Source of the DNA: Acanthochlamys bracteata
Lineage: Eukaryota; Streptophyta; Magnoliopsida; Pandanales; Velloziaceae
Length of the DNA stretch: 64,000 nt
Assembly (NCBI GenBank): GCA_019914995.1
Contig: CM034144.1
Location: 2,945,489 to 3,009,488, forward strand
Direction of reading: 5' to 3'
Of this stretch, positions 1-11,898 are shown in pieces. How positions within the stretch are numbered: the stretch's first letter is position 1; the number at the start of each line of letters is the position of its first letter. The translations under genes were made by a program, and so were the position numbers. Under the pieces are notes generated by a model. That model searched no databases. It worked only from the letters and a program-made list of their open reading frames with translations, and was not told the origin of the DNA.

Positions 1-57
1 TGTGAATTTTTTTCAGCAAAGGAGGGAGTGCTTCCAAATTTGATCGAATTCGAACTA
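1..57 (+). pseudogene. Partial exon copy of an unknown gene fragment
   Basis: This piece repeats the start of the exon-like block at 166-279: both carry GAGGGAGTGCTTCC followed by AAATTTGATCGAATTCGAA. It is preceded by a splice-acceptor-like TTTTTTTCAG, runs directly into the exon-1-like piece at 58-70 and is cut by the window edge. It is probably an extra, tandemly duplicated exon start. The function of the parent gene is not recognised. Confidence 0.45.
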
Positions 58-551
58 CCTCGAGCCTACGGTAAGGTGGCGCTTACTCGATTTTGTATGC
101 CAAAATGAATAAAAGCAAACACCAAACCCTAATTTTTTATTTGATTTGGATATCTTTGCAGCAAGGAGGGAGTGCTTCCAAATTTGATCGAATTCGAATT
201 GTGAGATGATGAACGATGATAGAATTTGGTCTACGGCTAGGAAATACTCAATTTCTCTTTCAGAAAAATTCACTAACTGGTGAGTGGTTTTCGTCTATGG
301 AAATTTTATTTTTATTTTTTCTTTTCTTTTCGGTTTTCAAATTCAAATCTTTCCTTGTTTTCATTTAGGTTCATTCATAGTTTGTAGTGCTATTCTTCGT
401 CGACTCTGCTTTGTTTTTAGGATGTGGGAATTCCTATATCCTAGAAGAAGATGAAACTCCTCCTTTGATATGCCACCATAGTTTGCTGAAGGAGCAACTA
501 AGCACTATTGCTTCTAGGAATTCATGGTCCCTACCTCCCATAACAGAGTAA
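58..551 (+). pseudogene. Unknown gene fragment, left copy of an inverted pair
   Basis: Three exon-like blocks can be read in order. The first ends at 70 before a GTAAGG donor. The second, 166-279, lies between TTTGCAGCAAG and GTGAGTGG. The third, 421-551, follows TTTTTAG and is open for 43 codons to TAA, beginning CGNSYILEEDETPP. The second block has an in-frame TGA straight after the residues LIEFEL, and it is one base shorter than its partner at 2716-2830, so this copy looks dead. I do not recognise the protein. The matching copy on the minus strand (2588-3010) keeps the second block open. The 494 bases could be a truncated gene copy or cargo of a larger element whose ends I cannot see. Confidence 0.5.
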
Positions 552-2587
552 TTGGTTTGGATTATATAGTCACATCTTTTTATCTTGATATCATGGATCT
601 GTTGCTTTGTTGTTCCTTAGTTTATGGAAAGTAGAAGTAAAGATCTTATACTAGAAGAAATTCGTGTTCTATACTTAATTATTAACTTGATTTTTTGTAT
701 TATGGAGATAAAGTTGGATGAATTGTGAATACTGTGAGATGATGTGGATTGCTTTTTCAAGTAGCTGTTCCTGCAAATAGATTGAGCTTTTTGTAGATAC
801 TATCCTCTCATGAATTTATCATACTAATACATCATAATTAGTATATTGATGTTTGTGTTTATGCTTCAATTTTAGGCATTCCAAGAGCTTTCCAAGGATG
901 ATTACTTCTTTAGAACATCGAGTTTTCAATTGGTTAAAAGAAGCTTGTGGGATATACTTCTCTTTGATCTTTCATCGGAGGGTACAAGGCACTTGTTTAT
1001 GAACGTCATCAAGGAGTGGAGCATGGCAAGAGTCAATGGAAGCTGAAGAAGAGGAGACATGCACCGATGGAAGTACAAGAGACAATGGAGTGTTCCAATG
1101 TCAACACCATAGGGTACCACCGCAGATCGTCTAGAGTAACTCAAATAATAATGTGTCATGGTGACAAATATTCATAGCTAATAGAGTCTAGAATTTCTCT
1201 GTATTAGGTGTTTCTCTTGATGGAGAGTTATATAAAAAATTGTACAAAAGATGAACATGAAACTAAAAAACTTGTACAAAGGATAATGTATGTGATTATT
1301 TACACGCTTGTAAAATTGACTAAAAGCTTGCTATTTGTACGGAGGAGCTAATAGCAAAAGCTTTTCGTTTATGAGTATACATATTCTGGAAAGAAGTTTT
1401 ACATGCAGAGTTTCTACTCCAGTATCTTGTTCAGCCTGTTGTGAGCAATTTGATACACTAACTCTTTTTGTTACATGCATTTGTGAATGATGGCTTTAGT
1501 GTGAGTGTCTCTATTATCTATAACAAAAACTAACTTCCATAACTTTAGTATTGAGACATACCTAGATGTATGGGACTCTAACATGATAATTGGCACCAAG
1601 TCGTTGGGAGCTAAAACGTGGTGCCAATCATGCTAATGTTAGTCATAGACAACAATTATTTCGAGTATAATTGTTGATACTCAAAATGCAACAAAGAAAA
1701 GCTCTCAAAATATCATTGCTGTCAGTAACTTTTTCATCTATTAGTGAAATCTTGAGACTATACATTTAAAAGCTGCTCAAAGATTAAAGGTTTCCTTCTT
1801 GTAAAGAACATACCACAGCTCTTACGAGGTATAACATCAATATGAAAAAACCTTTTGCTGACCAGCTCAAGAGATTATAACCGAATGACACCAAGTTGAC
1901 AGTAATTAATTCAAACCAAAAAGCATTTCAATATAGGTAACCAACTGCTCACATGTATAGCTTGCTCCCTATTCTATCTATTATGTGGAGGAGTACTCTA
2001 TAACCGCCATGAAATGTCAATGAGTGTCAGGTTCGTTTGAAGGGTTTAAGTATTCCTAGGCTATGCCCGCCCGCTGATATGTTGACATCATCTGTACTTG
2101 TCATCCGTATGAATGCATTAGAGTTGATCTTTCTGGACAAACTTTTCCTCTGCATAATAATTTGCTTCAATTACTTTCTTTTTTGTATTCCTCTTATGCA
2201 TATGATAACATGGAAGTTTAAGAAAAACTCAAACAAAACAGTTGGTTTCTATGAACTCAGGATTTATACAGTAAAAAAGGACTGATATGCTTGAAAATTA
2301 TCCAAAACTCACTTTGTGACAGATTTAAGATTGTATCTCTAGATAGTTATCTATTCCATGCACCACCAAATGATATGTTGAAGTTAGTTATCTGGACAGT
2401 TTATAAGACATGTAGAACGCATGCCAACATTAACTTACAGCTTACATAGATAGTTTGATAAATAGTGATTCTGCATAGTTGTAGACCAATTATTAATTTA
2501 CTAACAATTCAAAACTTTTAGTAAGCATTCCTAAAAGACCACTTGAAGTTGTAGGAGAACTAGCAATGGATGCAATTTGTGCAAAAA
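552..2587. other. Spacer between the inverted gene fragments, unassigned
   Basis: About 2 kb separates the two convergent gene-fragment copies. Short open frames on both strands (for example 926-1159 and 2037-2285) have no recognisable motif, no splice context and no repeat support. I see no RNA gene or element termini here. Confidence 0.5.
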
Positions 2588-3010
2588 GAATCACATTCCC
2601 ACAGCATAACACAACCATAGAACAACGAAGACAAGGAAAGATTTGAAGCTGAAAACCGAAACGAAAAGAAAAAAAACAAAAAAGAGAATTTCTACAGAGA
2701 AGGAAAATCTATCACCAGTTCGGAATTTTTCTAAATGGGAAAGTGAGTATTTCCTTATCTTTTGTTTCGAATTAAAACGTTCGTCATCATCTCGCAGTTC
2801 GAATTCGATCAAATTTGGAATAGCTCCCTCCTTGTAGAAGAAAATTCACATCACATTTAAGATTACGACTTGGTATTTCTTTTCAACATTCTCGCCTCCA
2901 AAATCAAGTGTGAGCCACCTTACCATCAACTCGTGGCGGTTTGAATCGATCCCTTAAGTTAGAGTTTGAACGAGGAGATCAGTAGGCCTCCATCGTCGAC
3001 GCGGCGATAT
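2588..3010 (-). pseudogene. Unknown gene fragment, right copy of an inverted pair
   Basis: Read on the minus strand, an exon-1-like block begins at an ATG (about 3004) that opens only ATGGAGGCCTACTGA and ends at 2924 before GTAAGGTGG. A second exon-like block, 2830-2716, lies between CTTCTACAAG and GTGATAG. It is open and reads through LIEFELRDDDERFNSKQK and on to LEKFRTG. Similarity to the left copy continues through the following intron-like DNA to about 2588. A pyrimidine-rich leader lies upstream (3050-3200). The open second block suggests this copy is less decayed than the left one, but the early stop after the ATG argues against a working gene as read. Function unknown. Confidence 0.5.
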
Positions 3011-3282
3011 TTTGAACTTTTGAAGAAAAGAGAAGGTCGGAAGAGACGAGGGAGCTCTGGGTAAGGAAGAAGTGATCAGATCGCTCGCGGGAGCGGCGAA
3101 CCCGCGAGCGAAAGGGAGAAGAAAAAGCTTGAAAGAAGAAAAGAAGGAAGAAAGAGAAGTGGAGAAAAGACGCAATTGTCCTTAAACAATGATCGTGCAA
3201 GAGTTTCGAGCGAGAAATCTCTATTGTGGCGTGCCTAGGTGCTCCAAAACACTTGGAATACCCATAACTCATGTGAGATAAG

Positions 3283-3680
3283 GGTACCCTATCCTTAGAG
3301 ACATCTTAGAACATTTCTTTTTAAAAGGATGCTTAAAAAATTTTAGATATAATCTCTATCGTTGAATATAAAAAATTACGAGTTACAAAGATGGCGACAA
3401 AATTTTAGTTCAATCAGATTATGAATTGATCTCTATCAAATTTTTTGATCAAAATGATATAAAAATAAAAATATATTTTTATCAAAATTTATTATTTATA
3501 TCATTTGATCAAACGCCGGATAGAGATTGACTTATATTTCGATTCAATTGAAATTTTATCAGTACGTTTTTTACTAATAATTTTTCATATATAATAGTGG
3601 AGATTAAATTTGAAATTTTAGATTAAAAAAGGTACCTATAGGTACCCCTAAAGATAGGGTGCTCCTAAAAATAGAGTATT
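3283..3680. mobile_element. Foldback/MITE-like element, about 400 bp
   Basis: The two halves are inverted copies of each other. The left half starts GGGTACCCTATCCTTAGAG, and the reverse complement of the right half reads GCACCCTATCTTTAGGGG. Further in, both carry AATCTC(T/C)A followed by diverged AT-rich sequence and TTTGATCAAA(N)TGATATAAA. There is no coding capacity. The arm plan resembles the foldback element at 25728-26110. A target-site duplication is not clear. Confidence 0.6.
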
Positions 3681-4370
3681 TCTATCCTATTTATATATAT
3701 TTCTATGAAATATGTGTATACGCGTACATCAAATACACCAAATATAAGCCCTCAAATCATCATCCGACCGACGACTCATGATCATTCTCCTTAACAGCTG
3801 TTAAGAGTACGCTCGTAATTGCAGTGTCCTTAACAGCTCCAACCCTTATGTATTTTTTTTTCATTTCTTTCTCATCTCTCCTTTCTCTTCTTCTCTTCGC
3901 TTCTCCCGTGCCACTCCCGCGATCGCGTCTCCCGAGCCGGAGATCGTCGATTTCTGGCGAAGTTTCTTACCCATGTCGTCTCTCCCTTCTCCTTTCTTCA
4001 ATTTGTCTCCACGATCCCTTATTTCTCGCAGCCGACAAAAATCTATCAGCTGCCGGAAAGTTTCAATCGCCGTCGACGATCGTAAATTCGGTACATAAAA
4101 CTATTTTTTTTCTCATCTCTTCCTCCTTATCTTCTTGTTTCACTCCTCAATCTCATCAAACTGCAGCCAGTGATCAATTCTTACTTTTTGACTTTCACAG
4201 GTATGATCAAATAGGTTGAGTTAAGACATGTAATTTCATCAATTCAACTCCATGTTCATCCCAACTGTAAGGTAGACGTAAGTTGATTCTTTTTATTATT
4301 TTTATTTTTTTGGTTACGGTCGGTGATCGAGTAGAAACAAACATAAATAAAAACATCGATGTAAGTTGAT
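3681..4370. other. Unassigned, with a pyrimidine-rich tract
   Basis: The plus-strand open frame 3824-4219 is rich in Leu, Ser and Phe because the DNA is a TC-rich tract, which looks like a 5' leader rather than coding sequence. No start context, domain or downstream exon supports a gene. Confidence 0.45.
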
Positions 4371-4658
4371 AGTGTTTATTTTTATTCTATTAGTTTTGTA
4401 GTTCATGATGAGATGGCTGTGAATGTTGAAAATGTTTGATGAATGTCAAATTTTAGCCACTGGTTTGGCAGTAAACTAGTTGGTTGCATTAAAGTGAATG
4501 TTTAAATACTGGCAGTGTTTATTTTTATTCTTATTAGTTTTGTAGTTGGTGATGAGATGGCCGTGAATGTTGAAGCTTTGTTCATGATTGTCAAATTTTA
4601 GCCACTAGTTTGGCTATATACTGGTTGGTTGCATTAAAGTGAATGTTTAAATACTGGT
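4371..4658. repeat. Tandem duplication, unit about 144 bp, two copies
   Basis: Units 4371-4513 and 4514-4658 both begin AGTGTTTATTTTTATTC and share GATGAGATGGC, TCAAATTTTAGCCACT and TTGCATTAAAGTGAATG in the same order. Differences are small substitutions and indels. Noncoding. Confidence 0.9.
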
Positions 4659-4699
4659 AGTGTTAATGTATAGGTCACTGGTTTCCTGGCAGGTGAATC

Positions 4700-4870
4700 C
4701 CTGATAGTGAGCTTTTGGGATCCTACTAGTGAGCTATGCTTCCTACTATTCACTGGTTTTTCGCCAGCAAGCTATGCTTCCTACTAGTGAGCTATGCTTC
4801 CTACTAGTGAGCTACTAGTCTACTGCCAGTGAGCTCTTACTAGCTCACTGGTCTATGCAAGTGAGATATG
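4700..4870. repeat. Minisatellite of GAGCTATGCTTCCTACTAGT type
   Basis: Imperfect units of about 20 bp, with core GAGCTATGCTTCCTACTAGT, are repeated several times and decay at both edges into GAGCT and CTCACTGG variants. Noncoding. Confidence 0.85.
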
Positions 4871-6037
4871 CTAGCTCATTGGTCTCCTCATAGCTCACTG
4901 ATCTCTCAACACCCGCAGACAGGAAGGAAAAAAAAAAGCATGTGATTGTTCTATATAATAGGGAAAACAAACAGCCTGTGTTAGACCTAAGAAGTGAAAG
5001 AATCTCAAGGTGTAGTGTGAGTCGGGATGTCACTGCAATAAAGAATTCACCTCATTCCAAGCTCCTTGTGTACTCTCCAACAACTTCGAATTTGTTACAA
5101 GAAGGGCAAACATGTGATGTTCCCTATGTGACAGGAATGTAATGTCAATGTTATGCGGATGTTCTGTATCTTTTTCACTGCATTCTAGTTATGAAAACAA
5201 ACTTGTTATTGCGAATGTTTCCTGTATCTTTTCTACACTCCTAAGAAGAATGTAAGAAAACTTGTGAATTACAAATTCTAGTGGTGAAAACTTGTTGATG
5301 TATGTTGTTATTGTTTGACGAAATAAAAATAATTTTTCATTTTTAGTTGAAATGTTTGAAGTGTTTGAAGGTTGTATATAACAATAAATGGTTTCTCTTA
5401 TAGTTCTCTATATGCAGGTTTCTCTTTAAGGAAGAAAATGAATGTTTGATAAATAACAAAGAGACATCACAAATTATTTCATTCACTTTAGTAGTATCAC
5501 ATTCACCCTTAGAACATTCACCTCCAGTCATATCTCATTGTCAGTATTCACATTACCACATTCACTTGAACATAGCTTAAGATGATATTTAAGTTTTCAG
5601 AATGGTCGGCTGTCCCCCTTTCAACGAATTGTTCGAATTTGACCTTCCACTTTCTTAGTGATGCTTCAAGTCACTTGAACTTCCATCTTCTCGGATGATA
5701 GTTTATCTTCCTTAATTATTGGCCTTCCATCTTTCAGATGACTATTGGCATTCCATATGAACTTGACTAGCTGCTTTATATTCCAGTGGATCATTTTGCT
5801 ATTATTTAGTAAAGTGACTTATGCTTTTGTGGGGTTAATAATGTGCTCTGAGGGATATTGTAAGTAGGTAATAAGGTTGGGGCAGTGGGTTTTATCTTAT
5901 GGGTGTAGATAATATTGACAGTTGTGGTTGTAAATGCGTGGTGAAGTAACAATGGTGGCAGTTTGAATCAAATATATGAGTTTGGCCATGAATAGTTAGC
6001 ATCTGGACCATGAATTATTAGGTAGTAGATGGATTAG
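4871..6037. other. Unassigned intergenic DNA
   Basis: No supported gene, RNA gene or element terminus. Short open frames at 4942-5142 and 5343-5531 have no motif or splice context. Confidence 0.5.
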
Positions 6038-6203
6038 TATGTAAGGTTTATGGTGTCACGTATGGTGGAGGAAGACTGTCTGGGTCATGGTGAGTGATGT
6101 ATGTTGTTCTAAGGTTGCAGTATGTAAGGTTTATGGTGTCACGTATGGTGGAGGAAGACTGTTTGGGTCATGGTGAGTGATGTATGTTGTTCTAAGGTTG
6201 CAG
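6038..6203. repeat. 83-bp tandem duplication, two nearly identical copies
   Basis: The block starting TATGTAAGGTTTATGGTG at 6038 recurs at 6121 with a period of 83 bases and almost no differences (GACTGTCTGGG against GACTGTTTGGG). The near identity means the duplication is recent compared with the other repeats here. Confidence 0.95.
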
Positions 6204-8423
6204 AAGAGATGGGCATAGTTTGAATGGTGTTTGGCAGTGGAGCCACCAAGAAAGTAGTGTGTCCAGGTAAAGTTGTTGAGGCGGTAATTATGGGCATACT
6301 TAAGGAGCAATTGGACAATGGAAAGAGTTGGTATAGATCATACAAGGGTGTTGCTGTAGACTCTATTAAAAATGATAGTAGTATTGCTTAGGAGACTCAT
6401 AAATGTGGTATTATTGATAATTTTATTAGTATTATAAGTGTTGCTGGTGTGCTACTCCGTCGGTACCTATCAACAGATTTGACTATTTTATAAAAATGTT
6501 TCATAGGATGGCGAAGACATATCAGTGCATCAGAAGTCTGATTCTTCGGAGCGGGGATGAGAAAAACCTCTGTAAGGATCGGGGATGGGGAATACATGAT
6601 TCAAGGAGTGCAGAATGGGGCAGATACTGAGGTCCTTGCCAACCCACCCCAGTACCATCCCCACTATGTGTATATTGTGATCTTACCTATTTAATTATTT
6701 TTAGATATATAAGTAATCTTTAACACTCATTCTTATTATTTAGTGATATAATTCACCATATCCAACCATACATAAAACCAAAAAGAAATGAAACATATAT
6801 CCATATGCAAGAGAGATGCGTATAGAAAAAGAAAAATAAAAATAACATTATTTACGAATATTTGGAAAATTGTGTAATTACATGTCTCCCAGTTGCGAAG
6901 CACAGACAAAAGGCTAGTAAGTCGATTAAATCATAAAGTGCCTTGCAACTCCATTATTATTATTCGCTAGAATTATACCCATGCAAGAGTGTGGAAGGAT
7001 ATTTAAAATTATAAGTAGCTCTTACGATTTATAAATATAAGACCTTTACTTTTAGTTCCCTATATAACAAAAACATGTTGAAAGTTTTATTTTTCACTCG
7101 TGGGAATTTGAGTACAATTTATTAGTTTTTATCAGGACTTTCAATACATTTATTAGCCCTTAGTTAGGGATAACCATTAATTTAGTAGACATTTTGTCCA
7201 TCTAAGTGAATAATGTTCGACAAACTTTCAAACTAAAATAATAGAAACCCTACTGTGGTCCCAAGTAATTTTTGTTTTCCCTTTGAAGCCCACTTTCTAT
7301 ATAGTAATAGGGAATGTTTGACGGTACTTATAAAATATAATTTTTTTAAATAAATAATATTTTAAAAGTATTTAAAAAATGAGCTTTACTTAATAATTTA
7401 AAAAAATAATAAAAATAAGCAATAATAAAATTTTATCAATAAAATTTTTTATATTAAAATATGTTTTATAAAATATTATAGAAAATTTATTTTCAAATAC
7501 GAAATGGAAAGTTGAAATTAAGCAGAGTCCAAAAGCCATACATAACTTGGGCATGTTTTACTAATCATCAATCTTTAATTTTGCGTGTTGTACGGAGATC
7601 TATTTATTGTTTGCGTTCAATAAGCTACTGTCTAATTGTGAAATATTCAAGGAGAAATCTGGTTTGAGATTCTTTAACTTTTGTAGTCTATTAGCTAGCT
7701 CTCCTGCATTAGTTCTCATTTATTTCATTAGAGCAAAGTAAAGATTATTTTATTACTATATTTTGTATTAATTTAGTAATTTATTAATTTATTAATCTTA
7801 TTTTTATATTCTACAGGACTGTCACAACAAAACTTAAGTTGTATATGTTGTGAGGAAATAGTTATTTATAACGAATGATTATATGTGTATGCCTAGCTTT
7901 GCGAATGTCGTCATTGTTAAAAATTCTAAATATTTTAATTATAAGGTGTATTTGAAATTTATTATTAAACGTTGCACATGATGTAAGTGATGCATGGCAA
8001 GAAAGCCAAACTTTTAGTAAGTGTTTCTATCGGAAAGCCTATTTTACACATAAATATTTGTCAACTCAGTCAACCAAATATATTTTTTTTTATTACAGTT
8101 GAAAAATGGTATGATACGAAGTAAAACAAGACAAATAGTAAGGATTTCTATCAGATATTGAAAAATAGAAATAATTCATGAAGTTTGCTAATCGGACAAG
8201 AAAATGATAAGATCATTTGAGCAACATTTCTGGACAACAAATGCGATATCTCTTTCCTCAAGAAAAACTTTTCCTGATTTTTTCAATGAATACCAGACAT
8301 GTCAAAGTTATTACGCTCAAATTTTCAGACAAGAAGTGAAAAATTTTGCTATTTGCTAATAACTCATCTCAAGGCATCCAAATAACTCTCTCAGGAGAGC
8401 AACTTCCAAACATGATATCTCTC
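6204..8423. other. Unassigned AT-rich DNA
   Basis: No convincing gene. Runs of A/T-rich sequence (7310-7500) resemble decayed MITE ends. The stretch 8220-8423 is continuous in composition with 12189-12300, as expected if the hAT-like element at 8432-12180 split it. Confidence 0.45.
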
Positions 8424-9165
8424 GGCTTGAGGCTATGTTTGGCTAAGCTGAAATTTTAAAACTTTTATATAAAAGCTGTTGTTTATATGTTTTTGTTAAA
8501 AAAAAAAGAGCTATTATGTTTTTGCTAAAAAAGCTGCTTTTTATTGAATTTTGTTTGGATAAATTTTACTGTTTAAAGTTTTTTCGTAAGAAAAAATTGA
8601 AGATATGTTTGGCTAAGTTTGTCCTTATAAATGAATAAGATATATAATGACTGAAATATCCTTAGATATATAATAAATGATATACTATTATTTATCAACC
8701 TATTTTTATGTATTATCTAACTTTTTTGAAGTTTAATTTTTATAATATAATTTTATAATACTTTTTATTCAATATTTTTTATATTAATATTTATAAACCT
8801 CTTAATAAATATTATTAATTAATTTATAATAATATTTTAAAATTATTTTTAAATATATAAGAGTATTTTTCAAACTCCAAAACGAAGTGATAAGCATATT
8901 CAAAATGTTAGGAGAATTCAACAAACTACTTTTTTAAGATTTTGCCGTAGATCACTAACATATTTGGTTATTATTTTTCATTTGTCTTCATATATGTTAT
9001 ATTTGAAATAAGATTTTCAAATTAGTTATGTAATGGTGCACAATAGTTCATTATTTAAAATTATTCTAATAGTCGACACATGTAATAAATAAGGATATAT
9101 ATTTTTCTTTTACTTTTACATTTCAAGCTTCTTAAGCAACTATAGATGCACGGTTTGTACGCATA

Positions 9166-9238
9166 GCAAGAGAGCCATTGATCCTCAAAACAAAGTTAGA
9201 CATCAGCATAAATGCAACAAATAAGTTCTTAAAACTAT
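9166..9238. repeat. Direct repeat of 9704-9776 inside the hAT-like element
   Basis: About 73 bases, including GAGCCATTGA and CATCAGCATAAATGCAAC, recur at 9704-9776. The second copy spans the splice acceptor and first bases of the last-exon-like block. The first is a shorter, diverged copy in which the acceptor AG is kept as TTTTGAG. Confidence 0.8.
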
Positions 9239-9586
9239 CAGCCAATGAAACCTCCTATCTATGTTACATGTCTTTCCAAATTCGTTTTCACGACTATTAA
9301 CTACTTCTAAAATAGTGATTACACAACTCAAGCATATAAATCATTTTTCAAATTCCTAAGACCAGCTGCAAGGGCACAACAGAACAAGAGAACCAAACCA
9401 AAACAATAACACTTGCCGAAATTAATAGCAAATAGAAACGATGAAATATTGTTAGCTACATAGATATTTGGTAACACTATTCATTCATCTAGATAAAGAA
9501 AGCATCTCAACAAAATATTCATAATAATAAAATCTCTCAAGTTATGACCACTGTTTTCAATAGTTACAAGCCTATTACAAATCTGT

Positions 9587-9722
9587 TTAAGCCATAAAGG
9601 CTCCAAGACCAAGGGATTTAGGTGTTGGTTGTCCTTGTGTAGATTTGCTAACTGTTGTGGACAGACACCATTCTGATGGCACCACGAGGTTGATGACTAG
9701 CTTAGCAAAAGAGCCATTGAAT
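9587..9722 (-). pseudogene. Last-exon-like block of a captured gene
   Basis: On the minus strand a good acceptor (TTTTGCAG) is followed by one base and then an open frame beginning FNGSFAKLVINLVVPSEWC and ending GLGAFMA with TAA at 9587-9589. Codon-like composition and the precise acceptor make it look like a true terminal exon of about 44 residues. I do not recognise the family. It lies inside the hAT-like element, 2 kb downstream of the first-exon-like block at 11713-11898. Intervening exons could not be identified. It may be captured host sequence or the tail of an element-encoded protein. Confidence 0.45.
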
Positions 9723-11712
9723 CTGCAAAACAAAGTTAAACATCAGCATAAATGCAACATGAACTTCTCAAAACTACAATGAGACCTCCCACGATATAAA
9801 TAAAGAACCACCAAAATCAATATAGGAAGAAAATACAATCAACGTATCTTATCTATGCTTTCATATCAATGTAGTGCATCAAATCTGTAGAGATCGTCAT
9901 GTCCATAAATCCACATCATGACATTTCATATCAATGCATCTTATCTATGCTTCCTAGACCAATTGTAATTTTAGCTTATTCCTGAGAAAGCATTAACAAA
10001 CACAAAGAAAAGTATATACATGTCAATTCTAGGATCTAGAACTAATAACAACTTAACTATCTAGCACTTCCACAAAACTATCCCTAACTCCGTCTTGAAT
10101 TGTAACCTAATCTTTAAATGATTGCTTTCGTTTTTACTATTGTTCTTAGAAAGTATATGCTAACTGTTGCATATCAAAGTCACTTCATTTTTAGGTACTA
10201 ATTAACTAGTCTCAAGTATCTTGCACCAAGAAGTTATCTAGAACTCTTGTAACATATAGGTACTATACTAGAAACACACAATTAGACAATTAGCAAAGTC
10301 CTACAAATACATATATGAGTTAACAGCAAGATATGAATTAATAAAGTCTATAAATACTATGAGTTAATGAGTTAACAACAAAACTATAAGTACTATACAT
10401 ACATATACGAGTTAATGAAGTATTCACTAATAGCAAAGTCTTATAAATACTATACTAACATCAAGTAGTTAATGAGTTAAGTTTAGGAACAAGATGAAAT
10501 TATCTGCAAGTACTACTAACAACAAAATACTAGATATTTATATAAACATCCAGTGGAGGACATGCACAAGAATTTGGATGACACGCATAGCCAGTGGAAC
10601 ATCAAGTAGTTAAATGGGTTAGAATATTTATATAAACAACCAGTGGAGCATGCATAAACAGTGAAACATTTCTAGATATTTATATAAATATTCATTTAAT
10701 TGTGTAAACATATAAATAAATAACTGTTCAAACTCCTAAGCTACTGCCTATAAGGCTGAAGAGCAGCAGAAGTAGACAATTAGCAGTGCATAGATAGTTA
10801 GATAATTAGACAATCAGCAACGCCTACCGGCCTGTTCAAACTCTGAAACAAATGCATAGACAAATAGCAACATTCAGAACTTTCTTTTCAATATGCATGC
10901 ATAGAGTGAAGCAAAATGCAACACAACACCTGCTCAATTCATATTTATCTTTTTCATTCAAGTCTTTTCTTCATTCATTCTTCTCTTTAAGCAGAAAGTA
11001 CTTACTAACACTGTAACAGAGCAGTGTGAAGCAAAGCCATTAAAAACTCACCATGCATTGCTTTTGCTGTCCTTCCATTCAAGAAACGAAAAAATTCAAT
11101 TCAATAGAAGCAGCAAGTTCTTCTCATTATAGATATTTTTAATATGATATTACACATCAAAACTTAGTATAAGGAAACAGAGGGAGCACAACAAACTTTT
11201 TCTTTTGAGATTTTTTTAGAACATTGCATGCTTGAGTTTACATGAATTTTTTAGAACTTTCTTGTGATCTTACTCGAGTGGGTTAGAATTGTTGTTGTTC
11301 TTATGATCTTTGAATCATGTTGTTCCATGTTTGATCTAATTAAAATATTTGAAAGGGAAAAAAATAACAAAGAAAATAAAGAGAACTATAAATCGAAGTA
11401 TATACTTTTCTACACAAATCCCAAGCTTTCAAATTACTCATCATATCCTTGAATCACCAAAAATACCATCATATACTTCAAAATCTCTAGATTAAATTAG
11501 ATAAGAACAGCCAAATCAAAGATCAACCAAAAGAATTCATCTTAACACAAACCGGATAATAATTCACACACCAAAGGCCTCCAACAATCAAAATTTATTC
11601 GCTAAATCTAAAACACACTTTTTTGGCTAATAAATTTCTGAATAAAAAAAAATTAAAACTTATATTTGAATCTAAACATAGAAAATCGAATCAAACAAAA
11701 GAAATAAAGTAC

Positions 11713-11898
11713 CTGGAGTATCTCCTTAACACCGACGACGTAGATTTGCTCAGAAGATTTGTCTTTGGAAGATCTCCGCAGCACCGGAAAGTAGATCTTT
11801 TTGGAAGATTTAGGAACGAAGACGGTGTCACCAAAATTAGGGTGATGGGGAAGTAGTGAATGAGAGGAGTTATGGCAAGAACGGCGGTGGGTGAGCAA
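11713..11898 (-). pseudogene. First-exon-like block of a captured gene
   Basis: The minus-strand frame opens with ATG at 11898 and stays open for exactly 62 codons to CTCCAG followed by GTACTT, a plausible donor in phase 0. It reads MLTHRRSCHN, then NFGDTVFVPKSSKKIYFPVL, and ends VVGVKEILQ. The mix of charged and hydrophobic residues is more protein-like than the surrounding AT-rich DNA, and the local GC content is clearly higher. The family is not recognised. Its position just inside the right end of the hAT-like element is typical of an element carrying host exons, but it could also be an old resident gene into which the ends happened to fall. Confidence 0.45.

Noticed and set aside
2979-3272. 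Minus-strand frames of 97 and 73 codons upstream of the right gene fragment
   Set aside because: They cross a pyrimidine-rich leader, overlap each other in different frames and lack any recognisable motif.
3824-4219. 131-codon plus-strand open frame
   Set aside because: Its Leu/Ser/Phe-rich translation follows from a TC-rich tract, and there is no domain, good start context or downstream exon.
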